NCBI GenBank assembly: GCA_958510875.1
Contig: OY294068.1
Coordinates: 70,968,633-71,032,632 of the forward strand
From: Endomychus coccineus
Taxonomy: Eukaryota > Arthropoda > Insecta > Coleoptera > Endomychidae
Length of the DNA: 64,000 nucleotides
Direction: 5' to 3'
Of the stretch, positions 34,501 to 46,075 are shown piece after piece. The translations under genes were made by a program, and so were the position numbers. Every line of letters starts with the position of its first letter. Position 1 is the stretch's first letter. The notes below the pieces were generated by a model. That model did no database searches, had not been told where the DNA came from, and was given only the letters and a program-made list of their open reading frames with translations.

Positions 34501-34608
34501 ATGTAAAATATTCAACTACAATGGTACTGGCCTAATATCCATATCTCCTGTGAATGTATACTTGCTTCATAGGCTGCAATCAGTTTAAGTTTTAATAGTA
34601 CAAAAATA
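31598..34608. other. AT-rich, no firm gene; one exon-like ORF
   Basis: A reverse ORF at 31672-31989 (105 codons) starts M-K-Y-R-K-S-E-E-N and has a plausible protein composition for its first 55 codons. A CA/GTAAGA donor-like site follows at about 31826-31833 on that strand. I do not recognise it. The rest (to 34608) is AT-rich with no features. Confidence 0.3.
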
Positions 34609-35614
34609 CAGGGTGCAACAGAACCTATTAAGCGGTTATGAGGAGTTAATGCTCGGGCTATGGTGGAGGAAACCAGCGGAGGATCTCACTGTGCTCCGTC
34701 GGTCATCCCAATTCAGTTACCAACATCATGGTTTGAACCGGATTACATCAAGGCTTTGCCGCTCGGTCGTATTTCAAAAACGGCCAATTTTTGATCACGC
34801 GCAAAGACATTTTTGACACAACAACGTCGTTCCTAATACGTTGGGTTAACTCGTTGCACACTTGGAAGAACAGCAGAGAATGTGCCGGTGGTGAGACAAC
34901 GATTGAGCGGCCGCCAAGAGATTCTGCTCGGAAGCGTTCTATTGCTTTGCTCCTCAGAATGATATTGCTTTGCATTCTAATGAGGATTTTGCATTTAGAT
35001 ACCCTATAAAATAATGTTGGCTCAGGAGTTGAGTGTAGCAGATTATGCCAAGAGCAAAAATCTAGGTGAGCAAATGCTTGCATAGATCCCTTCCTTAGCA
35101 GATTTCTTCAGTAGCGATATTTTCATCTCGGTGAAGCTGTACATAAGCAAATTATCCTCTATCTGTGTTCCAGAATGGAAGAGTTTGGTTTCAAAAGATT
35201 GGGACTACAGCTCATACAGTCAGTAATTCACTTCAATGATTTGAGACTCATGTTTCCCGGACGTCTGGTCTCTGAGGAGTGATGTAGGATGGCCAATCAA
35301 GTCACCAAATTTGACCATTTGCGATTTGTTTCTTTAGGGATATCTGAAGGATAAATTATGTTGACATCACCATCACACCAGAGCTACGGATCGCATTATT
35401 GGAGAATTTGAGGCCGTACCCCACGAAATGTGTGAAAGAGCTGTATAAAACTACAACGTTTTATACGGCTCTATCAGTGTGTGTTGCTGCTAACTGCCGT
35501 TATATCGAGGAATCGATGGATAAAATGATATTTACTGCTGAATAAAAAATTATAAATACCTGTTACATTTTTATAACACCTCAAAGCTGCTTAATCGGTT
35601 CTGCCGCAACACGA
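34609..35614 (+). mobile_element. Tc1/mariner-type DDE element, degenerate
   Basis: Imperfect inverted repeats containing CAGAACC-ATTAAGC-G lie at both ends (left near 34618; right, as complement, near 35583-35603), and TA stands outside each (34607-34608 and 35615-35616). A damaged transposase fills the middle on the forward strand. About 1.0 kb is the expected size for this group. Confidence 0.75.
34680..35545 (+). pseudogene. DDE transposase remnant (insect mariner-like)
   Basis: The reading moves between frames. An N-terminal helix-turn-helix-like stretch is near 34690-34830. A segment near 35170-35240 aligns by eye to the family's F-Q-Q-D-G-A-x-x-H-T site but reads F-Q-K-I-G-T-T-A-H-T, so the second catalytic Asp is lost. 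Next come remnants of the W-P-x-R-S-P-D-L-T-x-x-D-F motif near 35285-35330 and a C-terminal stretch ending F-T-A-E at a stop at 35543-35545. It cannot be active. Assignment rests on these motifs and the flanking TA and inverted repeats. Confidence 0.7.
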
Positions 35615-35828
35615 TAGTAAATTCAGGTATAGTAATAAGCCTCGCACTAACTGAACCGAACTCCGATGATATTTCCAAACTATAGGCCATAGAATACTGG
35701 CTAAGTAAGTATCCATTGCATTTTGGGAATTTATTATTCCAATAACTAAATGGAAGTGACAAATCAGCTTCAGCTTATTGCAGGTTATGCTTAAGTTTTC
35801 TTGAATGGTTTATTCGAAATGTACTATC

Positions 35829-35967
35829 CGGTGGCGTAGATAGGGGGGCCAAGGGATAATCTCCTTCATTTTTGAACACATGAAAGCTAATTTTTATTGT
35901 GGTAATAACTGTACTTCTAACTAAAATACTAAGTCAACCCTATCACAAAAAGCTATCTACGCCACTG
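35829..35967. mobile_element. 139-bp hAT-type MITE (CAGTGGCGTA ends)
   Basis: CGGTGGCGTAGATAG at the left is matched by the complement of the right end, CAGTGGCGTAGATAG, and the element is flanked by a perfect 8-base duplication GTACTATC (35821-35828 and 35968-35975). It carries no coding sequence. The same terminal motif bounds the 55483-55928 element, so both belong to one hAT family. Confidence 0.93.
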
Positions 35968-36403
35968 GTACTATCTCATGAACTGTTTTGAACATAACAA
36001 CGGAAATTGACAAGACGCATCAATCAGTGCATCTGCTATGATTACCTATGATATTCAATTGGTTACGTACTTGTTGAGTTTAAATAAATTATAGTAGACT
36101 AAATTGTGTTACTGTTAACTATGCTTTTCGAACATTAACTTCTAATCACGTGGAGCCTTTGGTCATTGAACACTAGGTGTTTCCATCTGTGCCAGACCTG
36201 AGTATAACACAAGTGGTCAGTAAGTCCGTGGAACTATAATGCAATATGCAAATTAGCTGTAAAGAAAAAAGAAAAGGTAAACGAATTGTTGTTGACCGGA
36301 TTATAACAACTCTTTCTACCTATAGTGGAAAAGAAGAATCGCCTCCAGCCATTTGACGAAATCATCTTTCTTTCATCTAACTTCAATATGAATATAACAC
36401 ATA

Positions 36404-37554
36404 CAAAGGCAAGCTGAAAAGTTCCTGAAAAATGAAACAAGAAATGATTTATTTCGTCAAAACTTATTTTATTTCTCAACATAATATGCTTGTAGTCCGA
36501 TACACTTCGTCCAACGTTTTTCTAATTTTTCGATCCCTTCCAATTAATACGATTTCGACAATTCTTCAAAATAGGCGTTTGTTTCAGTGATGACCTCAAT
36601 TCTTTACGCCGAGCCATTTCTTCAAGTTTGGAAATAGATAAAAATCGCAGAGGGGAAAATTTGGAGAATATGGTGGATCACGAACCAATTCGTAGCGCAA
36701 CTGATGCAATTTTGCCAATGCTACTGTGGACCTGTGCTTTGTGCGTTGTCCTGGTGGAAGAGCACTTTTTACTTTGCCAAATGCGGCCGCGCTTTCGCTT
36801 CAAATCGGCTTCGAATCGATTCAACAGCTCTGCATAATATAAGCCGGTGATCGTTTTGCCCTTTTATAGCTAATCGATATGGACGATACCCTGTGAATCC
36901 CACAAAACTGTCGCCATGCCTTTGTTGGCCGATTTGGCCTTTTTCGGCTTCGATTCGCCAGGACAAGTCCACTGTTTCGACAGTTCTCTGGTCGCTGGTG
37001 TGTTGTGATGGATCCATGTTTCGTCCACAGTCCACAGCAAATGCGGCAGTCATCTGGCAGATAGCGTTCTCATATTCAAAAATTCATGCAAAATGTTCAG
37101 TACCCGTTCGGTTGCATGGTGCATTTTAACCCACCGATCGTGAAATATCATACCATGGATATTATCGACGATTACTCGCGTTGTAACCACAATTGGACGA
37201 CCAGAACGTTCGGCGTCCTTTGTGGTCATATTATCACAACGAAAATCTGTAAACCACTTGTGAATCTTTGGTGAAGAGTCCCCATAATGTTTAACAAGCG
37301 ATGCTTTGGTTTGCGTAATGTTTTTGCCACGCAAGAAATAATGTTATGAATCAAGACGCGAAATTCACTTTTTCCCATGTTGACGAAAATCTTCAAGGCT
37401 GCTATCGATGGGTGTCAAAACAGAACTGAATGACATATCAGTCTGAAAATTTCATAGCGTCCTAGTTAAAGATGTTACATGACAAATGTCACATGGGATT
37501 TCCGTTTGTGGCGCCATCTTTTTTATTTCCCAGGGACTTTCTACCTTGCCCTCG
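36404..37554 (-). mobile_element. mariner element (irritans-like)
   Basis: Inverted repeats of about 30 bases (left CAAAGGCAAGCTGAAAAGTT; right complement CGAGGGCAAGGTAGAAAGTC) are flanked by TA at 36402-36403 and 37555-37556. The 1151-base body contains a nearly full-length but frameshifted transposase on the reverse strand. Size and ends are typical of mariner. Confidence 0.93.
36469..37378 (-). pseudogene. mariner transposase
   Basis: The frame starts at the ATG at 37376-37378 with M-G-K-S-E-F-R and ends at a TAA at 36469-36471 after Y-Y-V-E-K. Recognisable blocks are an N-terminal helix-turn-helix region with K-H-Y-G-D-S-S and D-A-E-R-S-G-R-P; the first catalytic block D-E-T-W-I-H-H near 37000; W-D-S-Q-G-I-V-H-I-D near 36890; F-H-Q-D-N-A near 36770; and the W-T-K-C-I C-terminal tail. 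Several single-base shifts and a few stops interrupt it. The total span (910 bases) is shorter than the usual transposase of about 345 residues, so some sequence is also deleted. Confidence 0.9.
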
Positions 37555-37556
37555 TA

Positions 37557-38746
37557 ATAAATCGAACAATAACGTTGTCATTGAAAATTTCGCATCAAAG
37601 CTAAATTAATGCTAAACATGATTGGATATCAAGGTATGAGGGAATTGAAGATTGGCATTTATGAGTGCCATTAAAATTAATTCAACTGAACCAGCTTTTG
37701 ATTACATTTTATATGGTGTTGGTAGCACGATGTTCATGCAGCTAGTGTATTGTATTATTGAGAAGGTACTACTTCGCTAATTAGAACAAAATGAACCCAT
37801 CGGTCAACGATGGCGTTCCACAATCTTCGTCTACGAAATGTATTTTCGTTCTCAGAGGCTTTAATTTAAATATTGAAACAGTATCATTCTTAGGGCACAT
37901 CTTCCCGCTGCCGGATATCCATAGGGGAAGAATCGCCGGTTATAGAAGGGCTTAAGTGTATTATTTTTGACAAATTTGGTGCCTGACTTAAATCGCAAAG
38001 ATAGTCATTATCAGACTTTTTATTAATCGTTGTATGTAACCGAATGAATCACGATCTGTCGGAGTTCCGTCCTTGATTTCTTGATTGAACAATTTATTTA
38101 TCAGTTTTATTAGATGAGTCAGTTATTATTCTTTTGAATCGGATACTAGGTAGGTATGTCCTCGTGTAACGGCCAAACGGTAAATAGAATCCACTTGAAA
38201 TTTTGACACAAACTAGATACAATGCTCAAAATTTACTGGCATGAAAAAGTCGTTCCGGCACTGTGCGGTGCGCTGAGCTAACTATCTGGAGAAAAATAGT
38301 GGCTATTTGTGAACGTACCGGAGCGCCCTCTACAATGTACGGGCGGCATCGTCAATGAGTACATCCCACGTACATAATCCTAATCATTCATTAAACAAGA
38401 TTTGTGGAAGATTTGAAAGTTCTTAAGCACAATTTACATCTCGCTAAACCTTTGTTTTCAATTTTTTTCTAAAATATCAATAGGTACTTTACCCTTAGGA
38501 GGATGCATTTTGATGAAAATTTGGAATTAATCAAAATCAAATGTTTGATTAATTCCAAATGTATGCACGAACAACGAACTATTTTACTGATAGGGTATGT
38601 CAAAGTTGTCACAGAGTAGCGACCGACATATGCTATTATAAATTAGCAAAGATATCAAAGAATGTAAAATACAGAATAACATAACTTGGATAAGTAATGG
38701 TATATGTTACTGTGAAATCTCGAAACGTGATGGATTTCAGAAAACT
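37557..38746. other. No recognised gene
   Basis: A GC-richer patch at about 38225-38360 (CGTTCCGGCACTGTGCGGTG and GTACCGGAGCGCCCTC) stands out but has no long ORF or RNA fold that I recognise. Confidence 0.4.
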
Positions 38747-38903
38747 AACCCGCAACAAATTTACCAAACTAGACTGCTATAACATTGCGTGTTTCGAACC
38801 TACGCTCATTGATGTATATTAATCAATTCTACGCTATAGATCCAAGCGGCAATATTATTGCAGGTTAACTTGTCAAATTTTTTTCGCGGTTTAGTTATCC
38901 CAA
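38747..38903. repeat. Small inverted-repeat element with B-box block
   Basis: AAAACTAACCCGCAACAAAT at the left pairs imperfectly with the complement near 38880-38900, making arms of about 50 bases. The middle holds GTGTTTCGAACCTACGCT, shared with the element at 29867-30275, and the left arm also resembles 30012-30060. It is a second, diverged copy of that family or a composite of it. Confidence 0.6.
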
Positions 38904-39719
38904 TTAAATGTTCACCAGTTTCGGTCTTTCACAGTAACATTTACACCGAACAGGGAATTACAGTTCAGACAGAACTCTGAAAAATATTTTCCATCCAATC
39001 TGTAGTGCTGCTGTTGATTAATGAGTAAATAATCATTCAATTATTAATTAATCGAAGCAAAGCATATCATATGATTAATTATTTAATCTGAAAGAAATAA
39101 TCGATTATGCCAGCGGTTTGATCCACTGTTGCCATCTCTACTCACATCGCCGTTTGACATACTGACCAGCTTAGAACAAACATCCAATTTTGTTGTTCAT
39201 ATGGTACGTTGTTAGTTTCTAACTAGCGAAATCGAGCTTATGCATCTAGACAGACTGCGGCGCGCACTCTATATCAGCTTAATGCGAAAGACGGCGTGAG
39301 CGTAGCGAAAACATAAGCTGGTCTTTTCGGCACATTCACACACTCCGTCTTAACCTTTCGAGCATGTGCAGCGTACTGACAGATCTCTTAGTACTGTTGA
39401 ATTGAAAATTGCACTATATTTGACCATTAATTAATTAATTTTTCAAAAATTGTTTGAATCAAAGAAAGATTGCTATGCTTGTTTCATTGTTTATATTTGA
39501 TTATCAAAAGCCGTTACTGCCTGATTTATATCAGAGAACTTTTTAAGCTGTGGAAGAAGGATAAGGTCTGAAGTTGCATAAGAATGGTTTCTTCACCTGC
39601 GTTAATAGAAGTTCATCGAGTTGTTCTCATAGTTGGTATGGTACACTTCATACCGCTTTCACTACATCTAGAGCCCATATACCGTTTATTGAAGCCAGAG
39701 AAACGTGACAGGGACAGGT
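38904..39719. other. No recognised gene
   Basis: The segment 39336-39400 (containing CCGTCTTAACC and GCATGTGCAGCG) resembles 9363-9430. Otherwise nothing is seen. Confidence 0.4.
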
Positions 39720-40030
39720 TGACGCAATTAATGGAGATCTGGCAAAAATTTTGAAATGGAGATTGATAATCTAGAGCTTAATACAACGAAAACTCAAGCT
39801 TGCGTCTTCTCCAGGAAGGCGGATGCCACAATCCCTAATATAATGATGCCAGGTACAACTATTCCTATGAAGTTTTCCAAAACAATGCTCGCGATCACCA
39901 CCAACAGAAAACTTGGCTTTCTATTCCATGCCAAGAGCTAATTTCCCAGCAGTTCCTCATAATCTACAAAGCACAGATTCGACCTGTCCTGGAGTACTGT
40001 TCACATGTTTGAATTTCGGCTCTGAAACGT
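39720..40030 (+). pseudogene. LINE reverse transcriptase fragment
   Basis: A forward open stretch at 39756-39941 reads L-E-L-N-T-T-K-T-Q-A-C-V-F-S and aligns with the LINE segment just after the catalytic Y/F-A-D-D (the N-x-x-K-T-Q block). After a frameshift the thumb motif Q-I-R-P-V-L-E-Y-C-S-H-V appears near 39972-40010. It is an internal fragment of a jockey/CR1-like element. Confidence 0.8.
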
Positions 40031-41680
40031 ATGTGAAACGGCAGCCCATCTATGCTGGGCGCCAGTGAAACGGACCCGCTTTGGGTCGGTTTTAATTGGC
40101 CCAACTAGCTCAATTTAAATTAATTAATCTCAGGGCTCGTAGTGAGACGTGCCTTGTGATTCAAGACTGGTGAATTGCCCAAGCGCCAACTGCTTAAAAA
40201 CTAAATGAATTCACAGTCAAGAATACAAGCACTACGAGATGGTTTAACAGTCGATGGAAATTCAGAAAAACAATACAAGTTCAACTTAACAATTCGTATA
40301 TTCCAACAGAATTTGAATTATAAAGAAATTCAAATTACAATTTTTAGAATACCAATTGGAAATATAAATAATATTGAATTCGTAGAAAAACAATTATTAA
40401 ATTAAATCAATTATTAAATTGAAAAGAACGAAATATCCAATAAGAGGACTTACAGTAGACCTCGAATGATTCTATAAAAATTAGTGGAATACAACTTCGG
40501 ATAAACAACAAAATCAGAGAATGAAATTATGGTCATTCAAACAAGAAAATGTTACCCTCCTTGGAACTCGTAGGAACTGGAAGTCGGTCCTGTTAGGAAA
40601 GTCACTAAACCGCCTTGGAGTGAAGGGGTGAGGAACCTCAGACGTTCAAACCCTGTAATTTCAATGAACGAACAGTACCTGACTTGAGATCAAAAGGACA
40701 AGTAACAACGTCGGTTGGAATAACCAGGTGATTCCACAACCGATAATGTTATCTTTCCCAAATTGCGAAAACACTAATACAAAATGGATATCTTGACGAG
40801 ATATCAATTTAGGCAAAAATTTAATTTAATCTGAAAGAAATAAACGATTACAATTGATTTTTAAAATTAGCAAAAAGTTAACATGTGACTGAAAGAATAA
40901 TAATTAAAATTGTATCTGAAAGAATATTATTTGAAAGGTTGAAATTTGCTAGTTAGCATAAAATTCTGGTTTGCTTGAAATGAATTGTACACGTGGATTG
41001 ATAATGTAAACTGTATTAACTCCCAAACGGCGTGACAGTGTCATAAATATATGTATACCTAATAAGCAGTAATTAGGTTATTTGTTTCGTATTGTATCTT
41101 GTACTAGGATAACAAAATGGCGACCTACAGAATCGCGCAACTACCATGTGCACAAATTGCGGGGTCAAGTAAAAAGGTGGAAATTAAATATTGTCTGCAT
41201 CAACTGCCCACGTCTCGTTAGAGTAATTTCATACAATGACTGCAACAATCCCTGTAATGATGGGAATGATATACCTGGGATCATGCTAAATGCAAATCTG
41301 ATTGTGTGTCTTAGGATAAGTCGAGTAAACTTCCTCCGAAATATAATCACATTCAGGTACTGTACATCCAGACGTTTAATAACAAATCTAAATCAAATTA
41401 TATGTAGCCTGATGTGCATCATATTTCGGAAGCAAAAATTAAGAAAATGTATGTAAAGAATATGAAATATAAATCTCGACTTACCCTATTAAAGGTTAAC
41501 ACTACAATGCATTCTCTTCGACTTCCGTTATTCTACCTCCCACTTCGCGATATAGCGACATCACACATCAGGAATGCTAGTTTCCATAGTCGATGTTATT
41601 GACCGGCAGATGTCTTTAAATAATTATATGACAAGTTTGCTAGCCGAAAAGAAATCTAATCTGTTTATTACAAAGTTCTA
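40031..41680. other. No firm gene
   Basis: Two GC-rich hairpins follow the LINE fragment (GCCCATCTATGCTGGGC near 40046 and ACCCGCTTTGGGT near 40075). ORFs on both strands at 41082-41602 overlap one another, and I recognise none. The remainder is AT-rich. Confidence 0.4.
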
Positions 41681-41689
41681 TACTATCTC

Positions 41690-41985
41690 GTAACGCAACC
41701 CGTTACAGCTCCCAATCATACGCTGAAGTTCTTGGATTCTATCCAGAAGAGAGCTATTCGTTCTACCACGAGAGATTCCACATAGGCGGACTATACAAGC
41801 TCAAACTAGTCACAACTTCACTGTCAAAATCGAGTCTTTCCCTATGACTATAACCTCCAAACCTTCTAGAAAAATACGAATGCCTATCTCCTCTCCCTAC
41901 ATTCCACTGCTGGCTAGCACGATGTTCTCCAAACATTATAGGTTTCCCTCTCTTGTAGTCAAAGTATAAAATAAAAAAAAGTTCA
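41690..41985 (+). pseudogene. LINE C-terminal fragment, copy 1
   Basis: Forward-frame pieces read F-L-D-S-I-Q-K-R-A-I-R and later D-Y-N-L-Q-T-F, matching the post-thumb tail of jockey/CR1-like LINEs (x-L-D-x-V-Q-K-R-A-x-R). The nucleotide sequence is about 75-80% like 42330-42725 by eye. Stops interrupt it. Confidence 0.7.
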
Positions 41986-42239
41986 AAAGCTTATATTATT
42001 CATGAGGTACAAATCTTTTGTCGTCCATTGGAGGCACTCGCAATGACTTGCGTAAATTCTTCTATAGTCTTGCTTTCCAATTGGATTCTATACTACATGA
42101 TCACTACTAGCCGCTGATATTTCGCCAAATTTGCAATAGGTAGATCCAGGACAAGCTAGATATTCGATATGTGATAGAGATTGCTTTTCTTAGATATTGA
42201 ATACGTTCCGAATCGACGATTCGTCGTGGCAAGATCATG

Positions 42240-42725
42240 TGTGGAGAGGAATTTCTAAGGAGTTAAACCACTAACAGCACCCTCTCATGGGACGAGTCCT
42301 GGATTAATGCTCACATATTTGGAGCTCCAAAATTACGCTGAAGCCCTTAGATTCTATAGAGAAGAGAGCTAATCGCCTGGTTGGTGAGGTCGCACATCAA
42401 TTCAATTCATTGACATCTAAAACATCGTAGAGAGGTTGGCGAACATTCCCTTTTCTATAGATATTTTCATGGTCCGTGCTCATCGGAAGCGATTCCAGGT
42501 AGGCAGACTAGATGCAAGGATTTTATCTCACTAATATACTGAGGCTTTTATAGTATATTATATTATCAAGCACTAGTGAAGTCTTTCTTGATGCCTATAA
42601 CCTCCAAACTTGCAAGAAAAATTCCAATGTCTACCTCCTCTCCTAAAACTCCACCTCTGGCTCACACGATGTTGAACAAACATTATAGGATTTCTATTGG
42701 TGTAGTCAAAATATTTGGAAAAATA
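42240..42725 (+). pseudogene. LINE C-terminal fragment, copy 2
   Basis: The sequence reads L-D-S-I-E-K-R-A-N-R-L-V-G-E-V near 42345-42395, then a Y-R-Y-F-H-G-P-C-like stretch near 42455-42480, and a tail with A-Y-N-L-Q-T-C near 42590. It matches copy 1 at 41690-41985 as a direct repeat, so the two came from related insertions or a duplication. Both are broken by stops and shifts. Confidence 0.75.
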
Positions 42726-45574
42726 TCGCTTCCTGTTAACAAGGAATTTGGTTAAAAATGGTACGCGAGCCTATAGGCTATATGAAACAGATTGAATTAA
42801 TCGCCACAAAAATATGTAACGACCATACGAAAAGAAAACATGCGATGTTTCATTACCACAACATGTGAAATGAATTCTCTCCAATACGTGCATCAGATGT
42901 TCAATAAACAGCTGTTTCGCATCGAACCAAAGTCTAATCTATCATGGAATGTCCTGTTAACAATTTCGGGTTCCTGGAAAAACTATTTCACGATTTTAGA
43001 ATATTATTAGCCAGCTATGGCTTTAAACACATAATTTGCAATTTTACATGTCAGAAGTAAATCAATCCTGTAGCAGATTGAACTGATGACCGGTCTTGTT
43101 ATGAGTCTATTTGTGAAAGTGTTTTCAGGTATTTCTCAACAACACGATGGTGTGGAGATGGCCACCTTCTGATCATATCTAAATTAGCAATGAATGATTC
43201 TGCATCAACTAGTCAAACTTGTGTAAAGGAGACATAATTATGATATAAGGCGATAGAACGTCCAACTCTAGATTATACACAGCGAATTTTGAGAAGTTTC
43301 AACATAACATTGATGAAATCATCAGCAAATGATTCGAACAGTGCTACAAAGATACTGGTACAAAATTTATAGATTTGAGTTTCAATGATTCTTGAAAATC
43401 AGAAACATTTAGAGAACTAAAAAATGTATGATGGTCCTTCAATAAAGTTGTCGAGGATCGATGCTACACCACGTGCAAATCATTTTTTAAATGGATCTTA
43501 ACCTTCATCGGTGCGATATTGTGGAGAACAAATTAAAATACAATTAAATCATTTTATTGCAATTTCGCAATTTTAACAGTTCATTATAAAAAGACATAGG
43601 CTTGTATGGTTTTGTCGGTGCAATGAACGTAGAAATATTTAACAAATACATTGTATTTTGTTTCTTCAAAAATAGAATATAACAACGTAACAGACAAATC
43701 AATTTAATTATTACGGAAAAGCTCATGGCTAATTATAAAAAATTAATATATTCTCTTTTTGATTCTAGACCCATCTATGAAACATATGAAGCGGTAAGCT
43801 TTAAAAACTGCCAGTATAAAATCCTACATTTTCCTCAGGAACAAGGTAAGATAGCAGAGGAGAGCCTAGAAAAAAGATACGAGTATGAATTTCCAAAGTT
43901 TCTTCTATTTAAAATTAGGTATTTTACCTTACCGAGTATTCCTTAGTTAATTTTATTTTACACTAGATGTTGTAAGTAAATAAAAACAAGAACACGCTTA
44001 TAAGTGAAGGAAACTTACATAATTATTACGCTCCTGTAATTTACAAAGTTGTGATATTTTCTCCAAATTTATTTTATTTATTATTGTGAATATAATATAG
44101 TTAATCAAATATATTTATTGAATTGTTAAATATCCTAGTATAAGTTGTATTAAGTATAAAATGAATAAAATATTGTACGGTGAAACAATTGAATAATATA
44201 ATTGATTTCGAATACCACTTCCTGGGAAATAATCTGTTATGTGAAGGTTGCCAATATTAACTATCTACTTCCCGAATTATGGAATATTGTTTTATTCTGA
44301 AGGTTTTTCATGAATAAATGAATTATTATCAAACTTAATGGATAAGGATTTATTATGATTAATTTATTTCAGCTTCAAAATTAAAGTCTTGAGATCAAGC
44401 TAATTATGGAAAAATGCAATTTTTATGGTACCATGTTGGTGCCTTTCTTAGGAATTGTTAAATTACTTGAAGGTATATAACAAACAAATTAAATCAGATG
44501 TATATTTTAGCAATTTTACTAATACAAACCCATGTCTTGGAGCATGTAAAGTAAAGAGTAGAATACAATTTCAATATTTATTTCCACAACTGATAGATGA
44601 AATATTTATACAAATTTAATATTTATATTTTATACCCTATTTGTCCGGAGACTTCTTGTTATCTATAAGATATAAAATGGAGCTGAAAAGTAAAGACTAC
44701 AACTAGAGAATTGTCACTGATTATTTTAGTCTATTTATTTGATCGATTAATGGACATTGGACTTTACTGAAATAATGTTACAAGAAAACCGTTGATAATA
44801 ATAAAATACGTCAGTTAGGTAAATGGGTTTAAATTCTTCAATGATTGCATTTGTGAGAAGAAAACTCTTTATATTTACAAACGAAATTGGGATGAGTTGA
44901 GAGTCCTTACTTTATTTTCGCTATCTACTCACTACAACAGCTCAATTCATTATACGCACAGTTCCAATTCCGTATCAAGCATCATGTGCGGAGTATAAAT
45001 CAAGGTGTTATTCGACCCAGATCTGAGAAGATTTGTCTGAATTTTTAGATCTCGATCGACCATCATGCCTTTGTTTGTTGGGAAAGTAAAATTTATATGA
45101 TGTTTCCTGATATTGTCGACTATTTTAACGCATTAATCCTTAGGTTCCATTTTCCTTTTATTTAAAATTTGTTACCTTTTCATTGCTTTCAATCTTTTTT
45201 CATTGTTTTTATGATTATAATAATTTCAATTTGTTCGATAATATGATATCGGTTTTAGAAATTTCACATTAAATATTTATTCTATTTTGTACCACTAAAC
45301 TATTCATATGTAACCGCTTTTTGACTAGTTATATGCCTCAATGGATATTCATTATTATAGTTTCCAATATCCATCTAATGATAATTAGATTTATCGTTTT
45401 TCTGAAATGGGCTAGTGAGAATAATCTACCATTTTTTTTCCATTGCTTATCACAAACCATATCCAAAACACTCATTTCATCCCCATTTGCATCAACTTCT
45501 CATTCATGGTAGTTGATTCAATTCAAAATGCAGTAGAGAGGTCCCCTTCGGTATTTATGATATTAGCGAGATAT
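42726..45574. other. AT-rich, no firm gene; microexon-like sites
   Basis: Near 43769-43793 a 25-base segment lies between a TTTTTGATTCTAG acceptor-like and a GTAAGC donor-like sequence. At 43839-43845 seven bases lie between TTTTCCTCAG and GTAAG. Both fall in a forward ORF (43725-43946) of unknown meaning. Nothing else is recognised. Confidence 0.25.
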
Positions 45575-46075
45575 ACAGATCGAGTGGTGTATAGGATTAA
45601 TATGAGAGTATGAGAGAGCCAAACGCATCGTATTGTTAATAAGAAGAACTAGTGTTGTCGAATTGTTAGTTAGTAAGAATTAGAGATGGTTTGTTTGCTA
45701 TTCAGCGATCTGTTGTTATTTACCAACTATTGTTTCATAAAAGCAAAGTGACTACAACATATTTTCTCAAATGTCAAGTAACAAGTGCCGTATTGTATAT
45801 CTTATTTGAAACAGTTATTTTATATTTGAGATATAAATAGTAGTAATATAACTTGGTATTATCATTATGGTGTTTCTATTTAGAAATAACATTTTTGCCC
45901 GTCTCTAGTAAAAATATTGGTCTCTGTCGTTAGTTAACAGGTACTGACATGCGCGTTATAAATCACGCCCATTTTATTTAAAGTTGGGTATGCATGGTGT
46001 TCTCATCTGCATCGATTCTGTATCGCACTTATTAACAGGCAATATACCGGGGTATTTGACTCAATCTGTATTTAC
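45575..46075 (+). repeat. LTR-like dispersed repeat, copy B, interrupted by a MITE
   Basis: Blocks AGATCGAGTGGTGTATAGGA, GCGTTATAAATCACGCCCAT and TCGATTCTGTATCGCACTTA align with 2965-3290 in the same order. The extra length is mostly explained by the insertion at 45681-45907. A solo LTR is likely but not proved. Confidence 0.6.
45681..45907. mobile_element. 227-bp hAT-type MITE (TAGAGATGG ends)
   Basis: TAGAGATGG at the left pairs with the complement of the right end, TAGAGACGG. The flanks GTAAGAAT (45673-45680) and GTAAAAAT (45908-45915) form an 8-base target duplication with one mismatch. Comparison with copy A of the host repeat, which lacks this sequence, supports it as an insertion. Confidence 0.85.

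Noticed and set aside
40046..40090. GGGCGCCA read as a tRNA-Lys-type primer-binding site beside an LTR
   Set aside because: No second LTR copy and no retroelement genes in the correct position; the match is short and lies in a local hairpin.
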